Part shown: one piece after another, positions 43,584-52,478 of the stretch | Position numbering within the stretch: the first letter of the stretch is position 1 | How the letters are laid out: every line of letters starts with the position of its first letter | From: Tepidibacillus_B infernus | GTDB taxonomy: Bacteria; Bacillota; Bacilli; Tepidibacillales; Tepidibacillaceae | Assembly (NCBI RefSeq): GCF_048898065.1 | Contig: NZ_JBLWFI010000001.1 | Location: forward strand, 1,488,001-1,552,000 | Length of the DNA stretch: 64,000 bases | Reading direction: 5' to 3' | Made by a program: the position numbers and the translations under genes | The notes under the pieces: generated by a model | What the model was told of the DNA's origin: nothing | Database searches by the model: none | The model's input: the letters and a program-made list of their open reading frames with translations, nothing else

Positions 43584-43616
43584 GAGTATATCCGTTCAAC
43601 AGAACAAGATATACTC
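43584..43616 (-). terminator. Attenuating hairpin between arrD and the polyferredoxin gene
   Basis: GAGTATATC (43584-43592) and GATATACTC (43608-43616) form a nine-base stem, with TCTTTTTC on the minus strand after it. It could reduce expression of the polyferredoxin and tatA relative to arrCABD. Confidence 0.65.
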
Positions 43617-43623
43617 TATCTTT

Positions 43624-44241
43624 TTAATTTTCCGAAATTCGTTGCAACTCATGATTTATAAAGATATTTGTAATCTCTCCAAGTACTTTGTAAAATGTTG
43701 TTGTTGCACGTTCCACAATACGATCTGTAAATTGAGGAATCCATACTCCCAGATGGGACAGTAGAAACCTCTTTTGAAGATCATCATAAAGGGGATCACT
43801 GGTTTCAATTGCTTTAAAGATGAGATAATACATAAACTCAAATTCTACAGAAATATGGTCTGGGAGTTCAAGAAAATGATCATCCATACTTAATCCAGCT
43901 TCCCTATAATAATGTAGTGCAATTTCTGTTGAATCACCCATTACTCTACGCTCGCCATCTAAATACACAGAACTATAGGGTGAAGCTAGGACATCAAATG
44001 GTCCGATAAATAGTTTGGCATGCTCAACCTGTAAAGGAATTAAATTATCTTCATTTGCTTGGAAATCCTTAGTCATTTCCTCCACTTGGCCAATAAGTGA
44101 GAGATTATATTGCATCATGATTTCTCTTAATTGATGAAGTAACTCTCTTGTTTCTTTTACAGGTTGATAATATAAATGAGAGAGTACTTTAAAAACATTT
44201 GCTCTAGTAATATGCACTTCTTGGCCTAAAACCATTGTCAT
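43624..44241 (-). CDS. arrD: TorD-family chaperone for arsenate reductase
   Basis: A 205-residue all-helical protein of the TorD/DmsD/NarJ family. Recognisable parts are the N-terminal VFKVLSHLYYQPV and the middle EHAKLFIGPFDVLASPYSSVYLDGE, followed by DHISVEFEFMYYL. These proteins bind the twin-arginine signal of molybdoenzymes and hold them until cofactor is loaded. It follows arrB in the arrCABD order and most likely serves ArrA. It starts at ATG after GAGGGGG. Confidence 0.9.
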   Translation of the reverse strand: MTMVLGQEVHITRANVFKVLSHLYYQPVKETRELLHQLREIMMQYNLSLIGQVEEMTKDFQANEDNLIPLQVEHAKLFIGPFDVLASPYSSVYLDGERRVMGDSTEIALHYYREAGLSMDDHFLELPDHISVEFEFMYYLIFKAIETSDPLYDDLQKRFLLSHLGVWIPQFTDRIVERATTTFYKVLGEITNIFINHELQRISEN

Positions 44242-44259
44242 GATGTGATCCCCCTCATT

Positions 44260-44946
44260 TTAATATTCTCTTAAATAGAATACCTTTGGTTTCGTTCCCT
44301 TTTCCGGCTTTAATACAGAGACTTTGTATTTTGCCATCATTGCATGGATTGGATCATTTGGATCATCCAAGTCCCCTACTAATCTAGCATCAGCTGGACA
44401 AGAAGTGACACAGTATGGTTGCTCCCCTTCTTTTAAACGATGATCACAGAAGGTACATTTCTCAACGATTCCCTTGGGTCGAATCCCCTCATATGTTTTC
44501 GCACGATCGGGATTATAATAGGGAATTTTCTCTCCAGATTTTTCTGCTGTTTCTTTTCCACTAGCAGTTCCACCCTTAATAAGTGCTTCATTATTCCGCC
44601 AATATTCATGAGGTTCTTTTTTATTAAAGTTAATAACACCATATGGACAAGCTTGCATACAACTCTTACAACCAATACATTTATCTGGATCATGAAGGGT
44701 TAACCCGTTTTCATCTTTATACATCGCTCCTGTCGGGCAAGCCTTCACACATGCAGCATTTTCACAGTGGTTACATAAAGTAGGAACATATTCATATTTG
44801 ACATTAGGGAAGGTTCCTGTTGTTCTTGTGATATGCCAAGACCAAAACATTCCTTCAGATACGTTATTTTCATTCTTACATGATATTTGGCAAGCACTAC
44901 ATCCAGCGCATTTATGCAAATCGATTACCATTGCGTATCGAGCCAT
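44260..44946 (-). CDS. arrB: Respiratory arsenate reductase iron-sulfur subunit
   Basis: A 228-residue DmsB-like protein holding four 4Fe-4S clusters: CAGCSACQISCKNENN, CNHCENAACVKACP, CIGCKSCMQACPYG and CTFCDHRLKEGEQPYCVTSCP. It passes electrons from the membrane subunit ArrC to ArrA. It has no signal of its own and is expected to travel outside the membrane with ArrA by the Tat route. It lies 28 bases after arrA with a GGAGG site. The cysteine spacing and neighbour genes fit ArrB. Confidence 0.95.
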   Translation of the reverse strand: MARYAMVIDLHKCAGCSACQISCKNENNVSEGMFWSWHITRTTGTFPNVKYEYVPTLCNHCENAACVKACPTGAMYKDENGLTLHDPDKCIGCKSCMQACPYGVINFNKKEPHEYWRNNEALIKGGTASGKETAEKSGEKIPYYNPDRAKTYEGIRPKGIVEKCTFCDHRLKEGEQPYCVTSCPADARLVGDLDDPNDPIHAMMAKYKVSVLKPEKGTKPKVFYLREY

Positions 44947-44974
44947 TTATTATCACCTCCGTAAGTTTTTTCTA

Positions 44975-47518
44975 TTAAGCTTTTTCAATTTTTACTCTTG
45001 TTGTTCCACCGTGACGTGCTGTGCTTCCACTCAATCGCTCATAGTCTGCAGGAAGGATCTCGTTGTTATTGCCACCTCTAGCAATCTTCTTATTGTAGTC
45101 TAAGGCAGCAATTCGGCCATAAGCCCAGTGACCTTGCCCATAACATTTGCCTACAGTCCCTGGTCTTACCCCTTCCCACAATTTAGCCGTACATGTAACG
45201 GAACCTGTAGGAGAAGTAATTTTAATCTTATCCCCTGTTTTAATTCCTAATTTTACTCCATCAACTGGATTAATTTTTGCTACATCATCCCAAGATTCAT
45301 CACCAGGATCTGCATCTTTAAATTCTTGATACCATAAGGTATTAGCCGAACGAGCCTCCCGATTTAATCTTGAACGATGTTCAAAGAAAATAAATGGATA
45401 TTCTTTTTCATCTCCCCAGCGAAATGCCTCTTCATAATGGGGAATAAAAGCTATTTCACCACGAGCTAAATATTTTGTCGTTTTCATAATATCGTCAATA
45501 TCTGCTTGGTGTTTTTCTGCATGATGTTGAAGTGCCTCTTTTAAAGTTTCACTATAGAATTCAAACTTCTTCGTCTTCGTTTCGAAATCTTCCCAATGTT
45601 TTTTATATGGAGCTTCAACAGAATTCCAAACCCCTTTTGCAACAAAATCATCCCAACCTTTTAATAAATCACCCTTTTTCTCAACAGTTGGATCCCAGAC
45701 ATCTTTGGTTTTCATTTTGGTTGCATATAGGGTGAATTCCCAACCATTTGTTGGTGATTTTCCAGTTTCCGGATCTTTAAATTCATTTTTATAATAATCA
45801 AATAGATTTGGGAACCCTTTTTTTGCAAGTGATTCTGCGATTAACCATGGGATTTCTGTTTCATCGATTTTTACATCCCACATCGGCTCAATTACACGAT
45901 TGGTTAAAGAGGCATACGAATATTTATTTTGTTTGTTTTTAATAAAGCTTAATTTTTCAAATAATTGATGAGCAGCAGGTAATACGATATCTGCAAATTG
46001 GGTCGTCTCTGCTGGGTTTACGGTAATATGTGCAAAGAATGGGAGTTTACTGAATGCTTTTTCCCAACGATCAGCCCCTGCAGCAGAAAAAGCAAAATTG
46101 TTCCAATAACCAATGGCTACTTTTATGTCATATGGATCTTCATTTAGGATAGCATCGGCAGTTCGATTGGTAACTACACCACCACCTGATTTTCCTTTCT
46201 TTAATGCTGGGAATTCTTTGTAACCCCTTTGGTCAATTTTCTGTTTGTGAGAATTGGTTTTTGCGATTTCATCCTGGTAATTATCATAGGCCGGCGGTTT
46301 ATCATCCACAGGAACACTAGCAGATCGTAATGTTCCACCAACATTTTCAACCGAACCAACTAATCCATTTAATGCATGTGTAGCCATTGCAATATATCCA
46401 CCACGAACCTGCATGGAAGCGCCAGGTGATAACCAAGAAATTGCCCGAGGAGCCGCTTTAGCAAAATCTATGGCAACTCTTCTAATTTGTTCTGCAGGAA
46501 TACCTGACCTTTCTGCAGCCCATTCTGGTGTACGATCTTTTAATTCTAAGTTCCACCACTTGATTAGCCCATATGTGTAATTTTCAACAAATGAATCTTC
46601 GGCGATGGTGACTCCTTTTTTGAATTGATTAACACCATCTACAAAATCCCCAACAAATTCTTTATTCCATAAGCCCTCTACAAGAATCACATGAGCGATT
46701 GCTACTGCTAAAGCCCCATCTTCACCTGGAATGACTGGTAACCATTCATCAGCCTTCGAAGCTGTGGCAGATAGTCTTGGATCGACAACGGCTACTTTTG
46801 CCCGGTCCATAACCTCTCCCCAAACATTCATCGCATGGGGAACTTGGCGGTTTGATGCAATCGGATCTCCTCCCCATAATAATACATATCTCGTTTCTGC
46901 TAAGTCATAATCGCGATAATCCCAATATGCCTCAGTAAAATATGGACCAAATTTTTCTGCCTCGGCACAAATTGCACTGTGAGAGATTCCATTTGGTGAG
47001 CCAAAAATTTTTGGCATGGCATCATAAATCGTTCCATTTAGATAAGAATAACGTCCACGTAATACCAAAAATTTATGGGTTTCCCCTGTTTTTCTTAATT
47101 CGATCATTTTATTAGTAATGGTATCGATTGCTTCTTCCCATGAAATAGGTACAAATTGTGGATCTTCATTTCTACCCTTTTTGGGATTTGTTCTTTTCAT
47201 CGGTACTTTAACACGATCGGGATCGTACAATTGTTGTAGTGCTAAATGAGGTCTTGGGCAGATCTTCCCATGGTTTGCTTTTGAAAAAGGGTTCCCTCTC
47301 ACCTTAATTGCTCTGCCATTCACCACATAAACCTGAACAGGACACCATGATGTACAACCTTGACATGTTGATGCTTTCCATTCCCCTTTCAAAGAGGCAT
47401 CGTTATTTTGATTGCCATCAGCAAATGCAGTTAAGGATGGTTGTACCGACTTCATTCCTGCAGCTAATAATCCAGTTGCAGCAGTTGCTTTTAAAAAGCT
47501 TCTTCTTGATAATTGCAT
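44975..47518 (-). CDS. arrA: Respiratory arsenate reductase catalytic subunit
   Basis: An 847-residue molybdopterin enzyme that reduces arsenate to arsenite as a terminal electron acceptor. It starts with a Tat signal (LSRRSFLKATAATG). The 4Fe-4S cluster is held by Cys52, Cys55, Cys59 and Cys87. The ArrA-specific RGRY motif is at 154-157, where ArxA has a different motif. His180, Ser181, Cys184, Lys189 and Tyr201 (ISHSAICAEAEKFGP...DY) keep the same spacing as the arsenate-site residues that I recall from the Shewanella enzyme. The gene order CABD and a nearby ArsP further support ArrA over thiosulfate or polysulfide reductase. Confidence 0.95.
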   Translation of the reverse strand: MQLSRRSFLKATAATGLLAAGMKSVQPSLTAFADGNQNNDASLKGEWKASTCQGCTSWCPVQVYVVNGRAIKVRGNPFSKANHGKICPRPHLALQQLYDPDRVKVPMKRTNPKKGRNEDPQFVPISWEEAIDTITNKMIELRKTGETHKFLVLRGRYSYLNGTIYDAMPKIFGSPNGISHSAICAEAEKFGPYFTEAYWDYRDYDLAETRYVLLWGGDPIASNRQVPHAMNVWGEVMDRAKVAVVDPRLSATASKADEWLPVIPGEDGALAVAIAHVILVEGLWNKEFVGDFVDGVNQFKKGVTIAEDSFVENYTYGLIKWWNLELKDRTPEWAAERSGIPAEQIRRVAIDFAKAAPRAISWLSPGASMQVRGGYIAMATHALNGLVGSVENVGGTLRSASVPVDDKPPAYDNYQDEIAKTNSHKQKIDQRGYKEFPALKKGKSGGGVVTNRTADAILNEDPYDIKVAIGYWNNFAFSAAGADRWEKAFSKLPFFAHITVNPAETTQFADIVLPAAHQLFEKLSFIKNKQNKYSYASLTNRVIEPMWDVKIDETEIPWLIAESLAKKGFPNLFDYYKNEFKDPETGKSPTNGWEFTLYATKMKTKDVWDPTVEKKGDLLKGWDDFVAKGVWNSVEAPYKKHWEDFETKTKKFEFYSETLKEALQHHAEKHQADIDDIMKTTKYLARGEIAFIPHYEEAFRWGDEKEYPFIFFEHRSRLNREARSANTLWYQEFKDADPGDESWDDVAKINPVDGVKLGIKTGDKIKITSPTGSVTCTAKLWEGVRPGTVGKCYGQGHWAYGRIAALDYNKKIARGGNNNEILPADYERLSGSTARHGGTTRVKIEKA

Positions 47519-47552
47519 ATTTTTCCACCTCCATGATCGTTCATGATCTTGC

Positions 47553-48473
47553 TTATAAGAAGAAAGGAATGCTTATTTGCCCAGCTTGAAGTAGAATATG
47601 TTTTAGCACTGCACTACCTACGAGAATAAATATAGAAAGGGTCAATGCTAAACCATTCGCCATTTCTTCTTTATGATTCTTTGCCAATTGATAAATGCCT
47701 CCAATAAAGGGAATAATCAATCCTACAACAATGGCAATTCCCCACCATAAAAAGCTGTAGTCATCCATCATCGCTTTAAATGCTTCAATATTTGTTTGTC
47801 CCGATCTGTACATGGTAACTTGCCAAATCATTACTAAAATAATCTGTAGTCCAGATAAGAAGAAAAGCGGATAAGTAAAGTTAAAATTCTTTCCAAAACC
47901 TTCATTAGATAAGGTTACTTGTGAACGTACATCTTTCGGAACTGCAACTGAAAAATAAAAAGACTTAAGGATGATCACAATTGCTGTTCCACCTAGTAAT
48001 GAGGAAACCAAAAATAATAGTGTTACCACGCCTCCATTCCATAACGGACGATCTAATGAGGTTAAAAGGAGCCCATGATAGATTCCTACGCCTATTGCAA
48101 AAATAGCACCAGCGATTTGTACTGGTTTAAAAAATGGGTTCTTTGTATTTTTCTTAAAGATTATGAACGCATGAATTAACGAGAGAAGAACAAAAATCCC
48201 CTGAATAACTCCACCCCAAGAAGTAACAGAATGAGGATTAAAACGATACATCGTGGTAATGAATCGTTCTGGCCTACCAAGTTCACTGATTAAAAAGAGT
48301 AGACCACCTCCAACGAGAATAGGAGCTAGATAAGCGGTTTGTCTTATTAATTTCTCATATTGTTCTTTGTTGTAGAAGCTTAAAATGATAGATAGTAGAA
48401 ATACACCAATGCCTAATCCACCAAGAAACAAATCAATCGTAATTCGATAATCCCATGGGATATATCCCTGCAT
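47553..48473 (-). CDS. arrC: Arsenate reductase membrane anchor, NrfD/PsrC-type
   Basis: About 306 residues with eight or so membrane helices of the NrfD/PsrC family (for example ITIDLFLGGLGIGVFLLSIIL and GAIFAIGVGIYHGLLLTSL). It oxidises menaquinol and hands electrons to ArrB. The ATG at 48473 has GGAGG eight bases upstream; a longer frame to 48494 overlaps that site. It is the first gene of arrCABD. The leader has a Moco-type riboswitch, a terminator and an FNR-type palindrome. Confidence 0.9.
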   Translation of the reverse strand: MQGYIPWDYRITIDLFLGGLGIGVFLLSIILSFYNKEQYEKLIRQTAYLAPILVGGGLLFLISELGRPERFITTMYRFNPHSVTSWGGVIQGIFVLLSLIHAFIIFKKNTKNPFFKPVQIAGAIFAIGVGIYHGLLLTSLDRPLWNGGVVTLLFLVSSLLGGTAIVIILKSFYFSVAVPKDVRSQVTLSNEGFGKNFNFTYPLFFLSGLQIILVMIWQVTMYRSGQTNIEAFKAMMDDYSFLWWGIAIVVGLIIPFIGGIYQLAKNHKEEMANGLALTLSIFILVGSAVLKHILLQAGQISIPFFL

Positions 48474-48552
48474 CACATTTACCTCCTTTTTCATTCTTTG
48501 TTAGACTATCTATTAAATAGGTTTTTTAACTCCCCCTTTCTTAGCTCGTTAT

Positions 48553-48568
48553 TGTGAGAAATATCACA
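48553..48568. promoter_or_regulatory. FNR/CRP-type palindrome upstream of arrC
   Basis: TGTGA-GAAATA-TCACA is a perfect match to the TGTGA-N6-TCACA site used by Bacillus Fnr. It lies about 80 bases before arrC, downstream of the riboswitch terminator. An anaerobic regulator may use it. I see no good -10 box at the spacing of a class II site, so its mode of action is open. Confidence 0.6.
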
Positions 48569-48580
48569 TAAATTTTACAT

Positions 48581-48613
48581 AAAAATAGAGACCTCCCTTG
48601 GATTAGGAAGGCC
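48581..48613 (-). terminator. Terminator candidate in the arr leader
   Basis: On the minus strand GGCCTTCC (48606-48613) pairs with GGGAGGTC (48590-48597) allowing two G-U pairs, then TCTCTATTTTT. Its left arm shares three bases with the P1 helix of the preceding riboswitch (48611-48616), so the two structures compete. Confidence 0.55.
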
Positions 48614-48697
48614 CCCTTTTCAAAAGTGGAAGGCGTAAAAATTGCTTTTTACACCCAGCGGCTACATTCTCCCAGGGGGACAATGCAGCTCGGGGAC
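48611..48697 (-). ncRNA. Moco-type riboswitch upstream of arrCABD
   Basis: Minus strand P1 pairs GTCCCC (48692-48697) with GGGGGC (48611-48616), and CGAGC follows the left arm. GCTGCATT/AATGTAGC form a second helix (48682-48689 and 48661-48668). A ten-base helix GGTGTAAAAA/TTTTTACGCC closes a GCAA tetraloop (48632-48655), followed by CCTTCC and then GAAAAGGGGG. The modABC leader has the same order, the same helix length, a GNRA loop, CCTTCC and GAAAAG. It therefore looks like a Moco or tungsten-cofactor riboswitch. Confidence 0.7.
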
Positions 48698-48807
48698 AAC
48701 ATATTTACTTTGTAAGTTTATTTTCCTTGTGCATATCTTCTCATATTTTTTTTTGACGATGTATCAGGTGAAGTACTATAAATTGTCGGGAAAATAGAGC
48801 AAAAAAA

Positions 48808-48850
48808 ATACATGTAAGGAAAACCCCTACACGGAATTCCCTACATGTAT
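48808..48850 (-). terminator. Terminator of the arr regulatory operon
   Basis: ATACATGTA (48808-48816) pairs with TACATGTAT (48842-48850), and inner CCTTA/TAGGG-type pairs extend it. Eight T follow on the minus strand. It lies 21 bases after the response regulator stop. Confidence 0.85.
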
Positions 48851-48870
48851 ATGTTGCATCCTAAATGCAT

Positions 48871-49533
48871 TTATTCATGGGATATGATTCCCTGTTTTAA
48901 TGCATAACGAACTAAATCAGATCTTTTCTTTACGTTGATTTTTTCCATGACTCTTGACTTATACGTATCTACTGTTTTTGCACTAATAAATAATGTGTCG
49001 GCTATTTCTTGGTGAGTATAACCTAAAGCAATATATTTTAAAACCTCTTTCTCTCTGGTACTTAAGATCTCCTCCAATACACCTTCATCATTTTTTTCCT
49101 CTTGGTCATGATTAACTGACTTGGTAAAAAGGCTTGGAATCAAGGTAGGATAAATATAGTTTTCGCCATTTAAAACGGTACGAATCGCAGATAAAAGTTC
49201 CATATCTACAGCCTTTTTTAAGACGTATCCAGAAGCCCCGGCTTTTAATCCCTCTTTTAAATATGCCTCATCTGAATACATCGTTAATAAAATCACCTTG
49301 GTGTCCCGATTTTTTTCTTTGATCTGCTTTGTTGCCTCGATGCCATCTATTCCAGGCATATTGATATCCATAATGATAATATTTGGCCTTTTTATGATTG
49401 CTTGTGTTACAGCTTCATCTCCACGACTTACTTCACCCACCACTTCTAATTGCGGATCAGAAATAATAACTGATTTTAAGCCTGACCGATACATAGGGTG
49501 GTCATCAGCTAACAGTACTTTGATTTTCTCCAA
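48871..49533 (-). CDS. arrR: NarL/FixJ-type response regulator of the arr locus
   Basis: A 220-residue regulator. The receiver domain has the acidic pair and phosphorylated aspartate in VLLADDHP and IIIMDINMPGIDG. The C-terminal LuxR-type helix-turn-helix is STREKEVLKYIALGYTHQEIADTLFISAKTVDTYKSRVMEKI. The start is TTG, 11 bases after GGAGG, and overlaps the kinase gene by 29 bases. It probably activates the arrCABD operon directly downstream. The symbol follows arr usage and is by position. Confidence 0.88.
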   Translation of the reverse strand: MEKIKVLLADDHPMYRSGLKSVIISDPQLEVVGEVSRGDEAVTQAIIKRPNIIIMDINMPGIDGIEATKQIKEKNRDTKVILLTMYSDEAYLKEGLKAGASGYVLKKAVDMELLSAIRTVLNGENYIYPTLIPSLFTKSVNHDQEEKNDEGVLEEILSTREKEVLKYIALGYTHQEIADTLFISAKTVDTYKSRVMEKINVKKRSDLVRYALKQGIISHE

Positions 49534-51415
49534 TGCTTAGTGCACCTCCTTTTGAAAGGGGAACTTTTAGAAAAATCGTCGTTCCTTTCCCTTGTTTTGA
49601 TTCGATGGTAATCGTGCCCCCAATTAAAGATGCTCTTTCTTGCATTCCATGTAACCCTAGATTATATTTTGAAGGATCTCTTTTTAACACTTGATCAACG
49701 TTAAATCCGATTCCATCATCCTCGACAATAACGGTTAATAAATTTCCAATCTGGTCAATGATTACACTCACATTTTGTGCTTGCGCATACCTAGCAACAT
49801 TGGTTAATGCCTCTTGAATAATCCGGTAAATGGCAATTTCGATTTCCGCTTGCATCCGATTTTCTTTAATCCCGTCCATATACAAATCTACATCGATTGC
49901 ATATTTATGTTGATATTCTTCAATATATCGCTCTAAAGCCACGGTTAACCCAAATTTATCCAATACACTTGGTCTTAATTGCCAAGCCATTTCATGAACT
50001 TCTTTTAATGTATGTTGAATCATTGTTCTTAAGTTTTGTAATAAATTTACCCGTTCCTGTTCGTCCTTTTGCTCATTTAACATACTTAAACCAAGCAGTA
50101 TCGAGGTAAGAGATTGACTTGTTTCATCATGTAGTTCTCTTGCAATCCGTTTTCGTTCTTCTTCCTGTGCTTTAATCGACTTTTCTAATAATTTTTGGCG
50201 TATCTCTTCTTTTTGCTTAAGCTCATGCCATAGTTGCATATTTTCAAGAGAAACAGCTAATTGATTAGATAATGACTCTAAGATATTAATCGATTGTTCA
50301 TCAAGTTCCCGACAGCTACAAATATCAAATCTTCCAATGATTTTTTCATTGATTTTAATCGTGAATTCATAGTGATGTTTTTGCTTATCCACAGTATAAC
50401 AAGTAAGGTGATTTACTTTCAGAGGGATTTCTTTCATACATGAGCATTCAGGTCGAAAATACTTAAAAAACTCCCAATTATCCAGAATTTCAACTTTTAA
50501 GACACAAGAATTAAAATCTAGCTCCTCTACTAATCTCATCACAAAATGCTCTAACATGGCTTTCATTTGTTTAACTGAAGTAATATGTCCAGATAACTCG
50601 TTTAATAAAGAGAGTTCTCGGTTACGAAAGGTAATCTTCTGAACATATACTCTCTTTTCTTTTTCTGCTTCTTCTAAGTCAGATAACATCTGGTTAAAGG
50701 CATTTGTCAACAACCCAATTTCATCATTTGCTTGTGGCTTTACACGAATGGATAGATTACCTTTAGAAACCTCTTTTGTCATTCTTAATAATTGGGTAAT
50801 AGGTGTTGTGATCAATCTTGTTAATAGAAATGAAATAATGCCAGCAAAGAGTAAAACAATTATCATTGTAAAGATCAGATTAGCCGTAATTTGTCTCAGC
50901 GCTTGATTTAAAGATTCCTCAGTGATCCCTACACGAACAGTTCCTCCAACCCCTTGAATAATTGGAATGGCTACATCACGAATTACCCCACGCTCTGTCA
51001 TAAATTTTTGTAAATGAAGCTCATCATCAGGATTGACTTGATTCGCTAAGACCAAATCTTGACTTATTCCTTTTTCCCCAAACGTATGAACAATGACTTT
51101 GCCCTTCTCGTCTTGCATAAAGACATATTCTATATCTGGATTGTTTTTTACCGTTTCCTGTGCCAGCTCATGCAAAAGATATACATTTTGTGTCAACAAA
51201 AGATCGCCACTTCTTACTGCCACATCCCTACCTACAGATTTAACCCTTTCCTCTAATTGAGTAGAAAGCGTTTCAATCATAGATAAGCGAATTTCTATTA
51301 AACTTAAGGCAGTAATTGTAATAATCACGAAAAAAACCATACCATAGATTTTTACTTGAATCGGTATCTCTTTAAGAAGTTTAATTATCCTTTGATACCA
51401 ACTGATCATTTTCAT
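49505..51415 (-). CDS. arrS: Membrane sensor histidine kinase of the arr locus
   Basis: A 636-residue kinase. It has two membrane helices (about 23-45 and 180-202) around an extracellular sensor loop, then a HAMP domain, a GAF-like region with cysteines (for example CSCMKEIPLKVNHLTC and ICSCRELDEQ), a HisKA_3 domain with the phosphorylated histidine in ARELHDETSQSL, and an HATPase domain (VEDDGIGFN, GLHGMQERA). It overlaps the binding-protein gene by ATGA. The design equals three-component oxyanion sensors in which a periplasmic-type protein presents the ligand. Confidence 0.9.
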   Translation of the reverse strand: MKMISWYQRIIKLLKEIPIQVKIYGMVFFVIITITALSLIEIRLSMIETLSTQLEERVKSVGRDVAVRSGDLLLTQNVYLLHELAQETVKNNPDIEYVFMQDEKGKVIVHTFGEKGISQDLVLANQVNPDDELHLQKFMTERGVIRDVAIPIIQGVGGTVRVGITEESLNQALRQITANLIFTMIIVLLFAGIISFLLTRLITTPITQLLRMTKEVSKGNLSIRVKPQANDEIGLLTNAFNQMLSDLEEAEKEKRVYVQKITFRNRELSLLNELSGHITSVKQMKAMLEHFVMRLVEELDFNSCVLKVEILDNWEFFKYFRPECSCMKEIPLKVNHLTCYTVDKQKHHYEFTIKINEKIIGRFDICSCRELDEQSINILESLSNQLAVSLENMQLWHELKQKEEIRQKLLEKSIKAQEEERKRIARELHDETSQSLTSILLGLSMLNEQKDEQERVNLLQNLRTMIQHTLKEVHEMAWQLRPSVLDKFGLTVALERYIEEYQHKYAIDVDLYMDGIKENRMQAEIEIAIYRIIQEALTNVARYAQAQNVSVIIDQIGNLLTVIVEDDGIGFNVDQVLKRDPSKYNLGLHGMQERASLIGGTITIESKQGKGTTIFLKVPLSKGGALSIGENQSTVS

Positions 51416-52329
51416 GGCTGTTCACCTACAGCCTTCGCCATCTCTAATATCGGTTGGTAATTTTTATAATCGATCGGAACAAATTGCTCTATATTTAAAC
51501 TCTTTAAGATTTGTTTCCCTTTTTCCTCTTGATTCATGTTTAGCAAAAGATCTTGTGTTTGTTTCTTCAGATTAGTCGATACCTTTTTAGAAACAACAAT
51601 AGGGGGAGTACCAACCCACTCACCATTTTCAATAATCTGAATGTTTTTAGTCTCTTCTAGATCAAGGGCTTTCATTTGGTCATAAACTAAACTATCCACT
51701 GCAGCACCATCAACAAGACCATTAGTTACTGCTTTTACAGAATAATCATGACTATAGGTATAATAAGTTTTAGAAAAAAAGGATTCTGCTGTCTCCCCTT
51801 TCATTTTCAATAAATATAGCATAGCAAGTCGACCTGAGTACGAATTTGGATCAGTAAAGGCAAAGCTTTTTCCCTTTAAATCTTCTAAGGATGAAATACC
51901 ACTATCTTTTCTTACAATCGTGTAAGAACGATATAATGGTTTTCCATCCACCATAGGTGCAGCAATGCCATCCATATATTCATCCTCTTCCCCCATCACA
52001 TAGGATAAAGTACAGATAAAGGCAATATCTACTTTACCCTCTTTGATCAATTGATTCATTTCTGCATAAGTTTTCCCTTGGATCAAAGTAATTGGTAAGT
52101 TTAAATTTTCTTCCATATAGTCAACCAATGCATCGTATCCAACCCTTGTCGCTTGTGGAGAAATGACAGATGCTATTCCAACCCGAATTGCATTTTCTGG
52201 TTCTCGATCTTGAATAGAACCTTGTTGATTTTGGTTAGATAAGGAAACATAGGGAAGTGACTCTTGGCTTGAACATGCGGTAGAAAAAAATAACAAGATA
52301 GTCATAAGGGAGAAGAAAAGTTTTCGCAT
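51412..52329 (-). CDS. PhnD-like oxyanion-binding lipoprotein of the arr locus
   Basis: About 305 residues. A lipoprotein signal ends in FSTACSS, and the mature part is a PhnD/phosphonate-type binding fold (IRVGIASVISPQATRVGYDALVDYMEENLNLPITLIQGKTYAEM read in parts, and GKSFAFTDPNSYSGRLA). AioX and related proteins of this family bind arsenite or other oxyanions and work with a partner kinase. It is first in a three-gene unit with kinase and response regulator, next to arrCABD. It is likely the ligand-sensing part (ArrX-like). The ligand, arsenate or arsenite, is inferred. Confidence 0.85.
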   Translation of the reverse strand: MRKLFFSLMTILLFFSTACSSQESLPYVSLSNQNQQGSIQDREPENAIRVGIASVISPQATRVGYDALVDYMEENLNLPITLIQGKTYAEMNQLIKEGKVDIAFICTLSYVMGEEDEYMDGIAAPMVDGKPLYRSYTIVRKDSGISSLEDLKGKSFAFTDPNSYSGRLAMLYLLKMKGETAESFFSKTYYTYSHDYSVKAVTNGLVDGAAVDSLVYDQMKALDLEETKNIQIIENGEWVGTPPIVVSKKVSTNLKKQTQDLLLNMNQEEKGKQILKSLNIEQFVPIDYKNYQPILEMAKAVGEQP

Positions 52330-52445
52330 CAACATCTTCCTTCCATTCACAGGTTACCATCATTATAAAGCATAAAACCGTAAATGGGGGACAGATAAAC
52401 AAATTGTTAGAAAAGATTCAATCTTTTAAGAGTAAAATGAGAACA

Positions 52446-52478
52446 AAAAAACTCTAATCTTAAATCTCAAAATTAGAG
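52446..52478 (-). terminator. Terminator of the fluC pair
   Basis: Minus strand CTCTAAT and ATTAGAG pair across about 15 bases and are followed by seven T (from 52451 down). It overlaps the fluC stop codon region. Confidence 0.7.

Noticed and set aside
44975..47518. Molybdoenzyme as thiosulfate/polysulfide reductase or arsenite oxidase-type ArxA
   Set aside because: The RGRY motif and the His-Ser-x-x-Cys-x4-Lys spacing match ArrA, and the arr-type neighbours agree.
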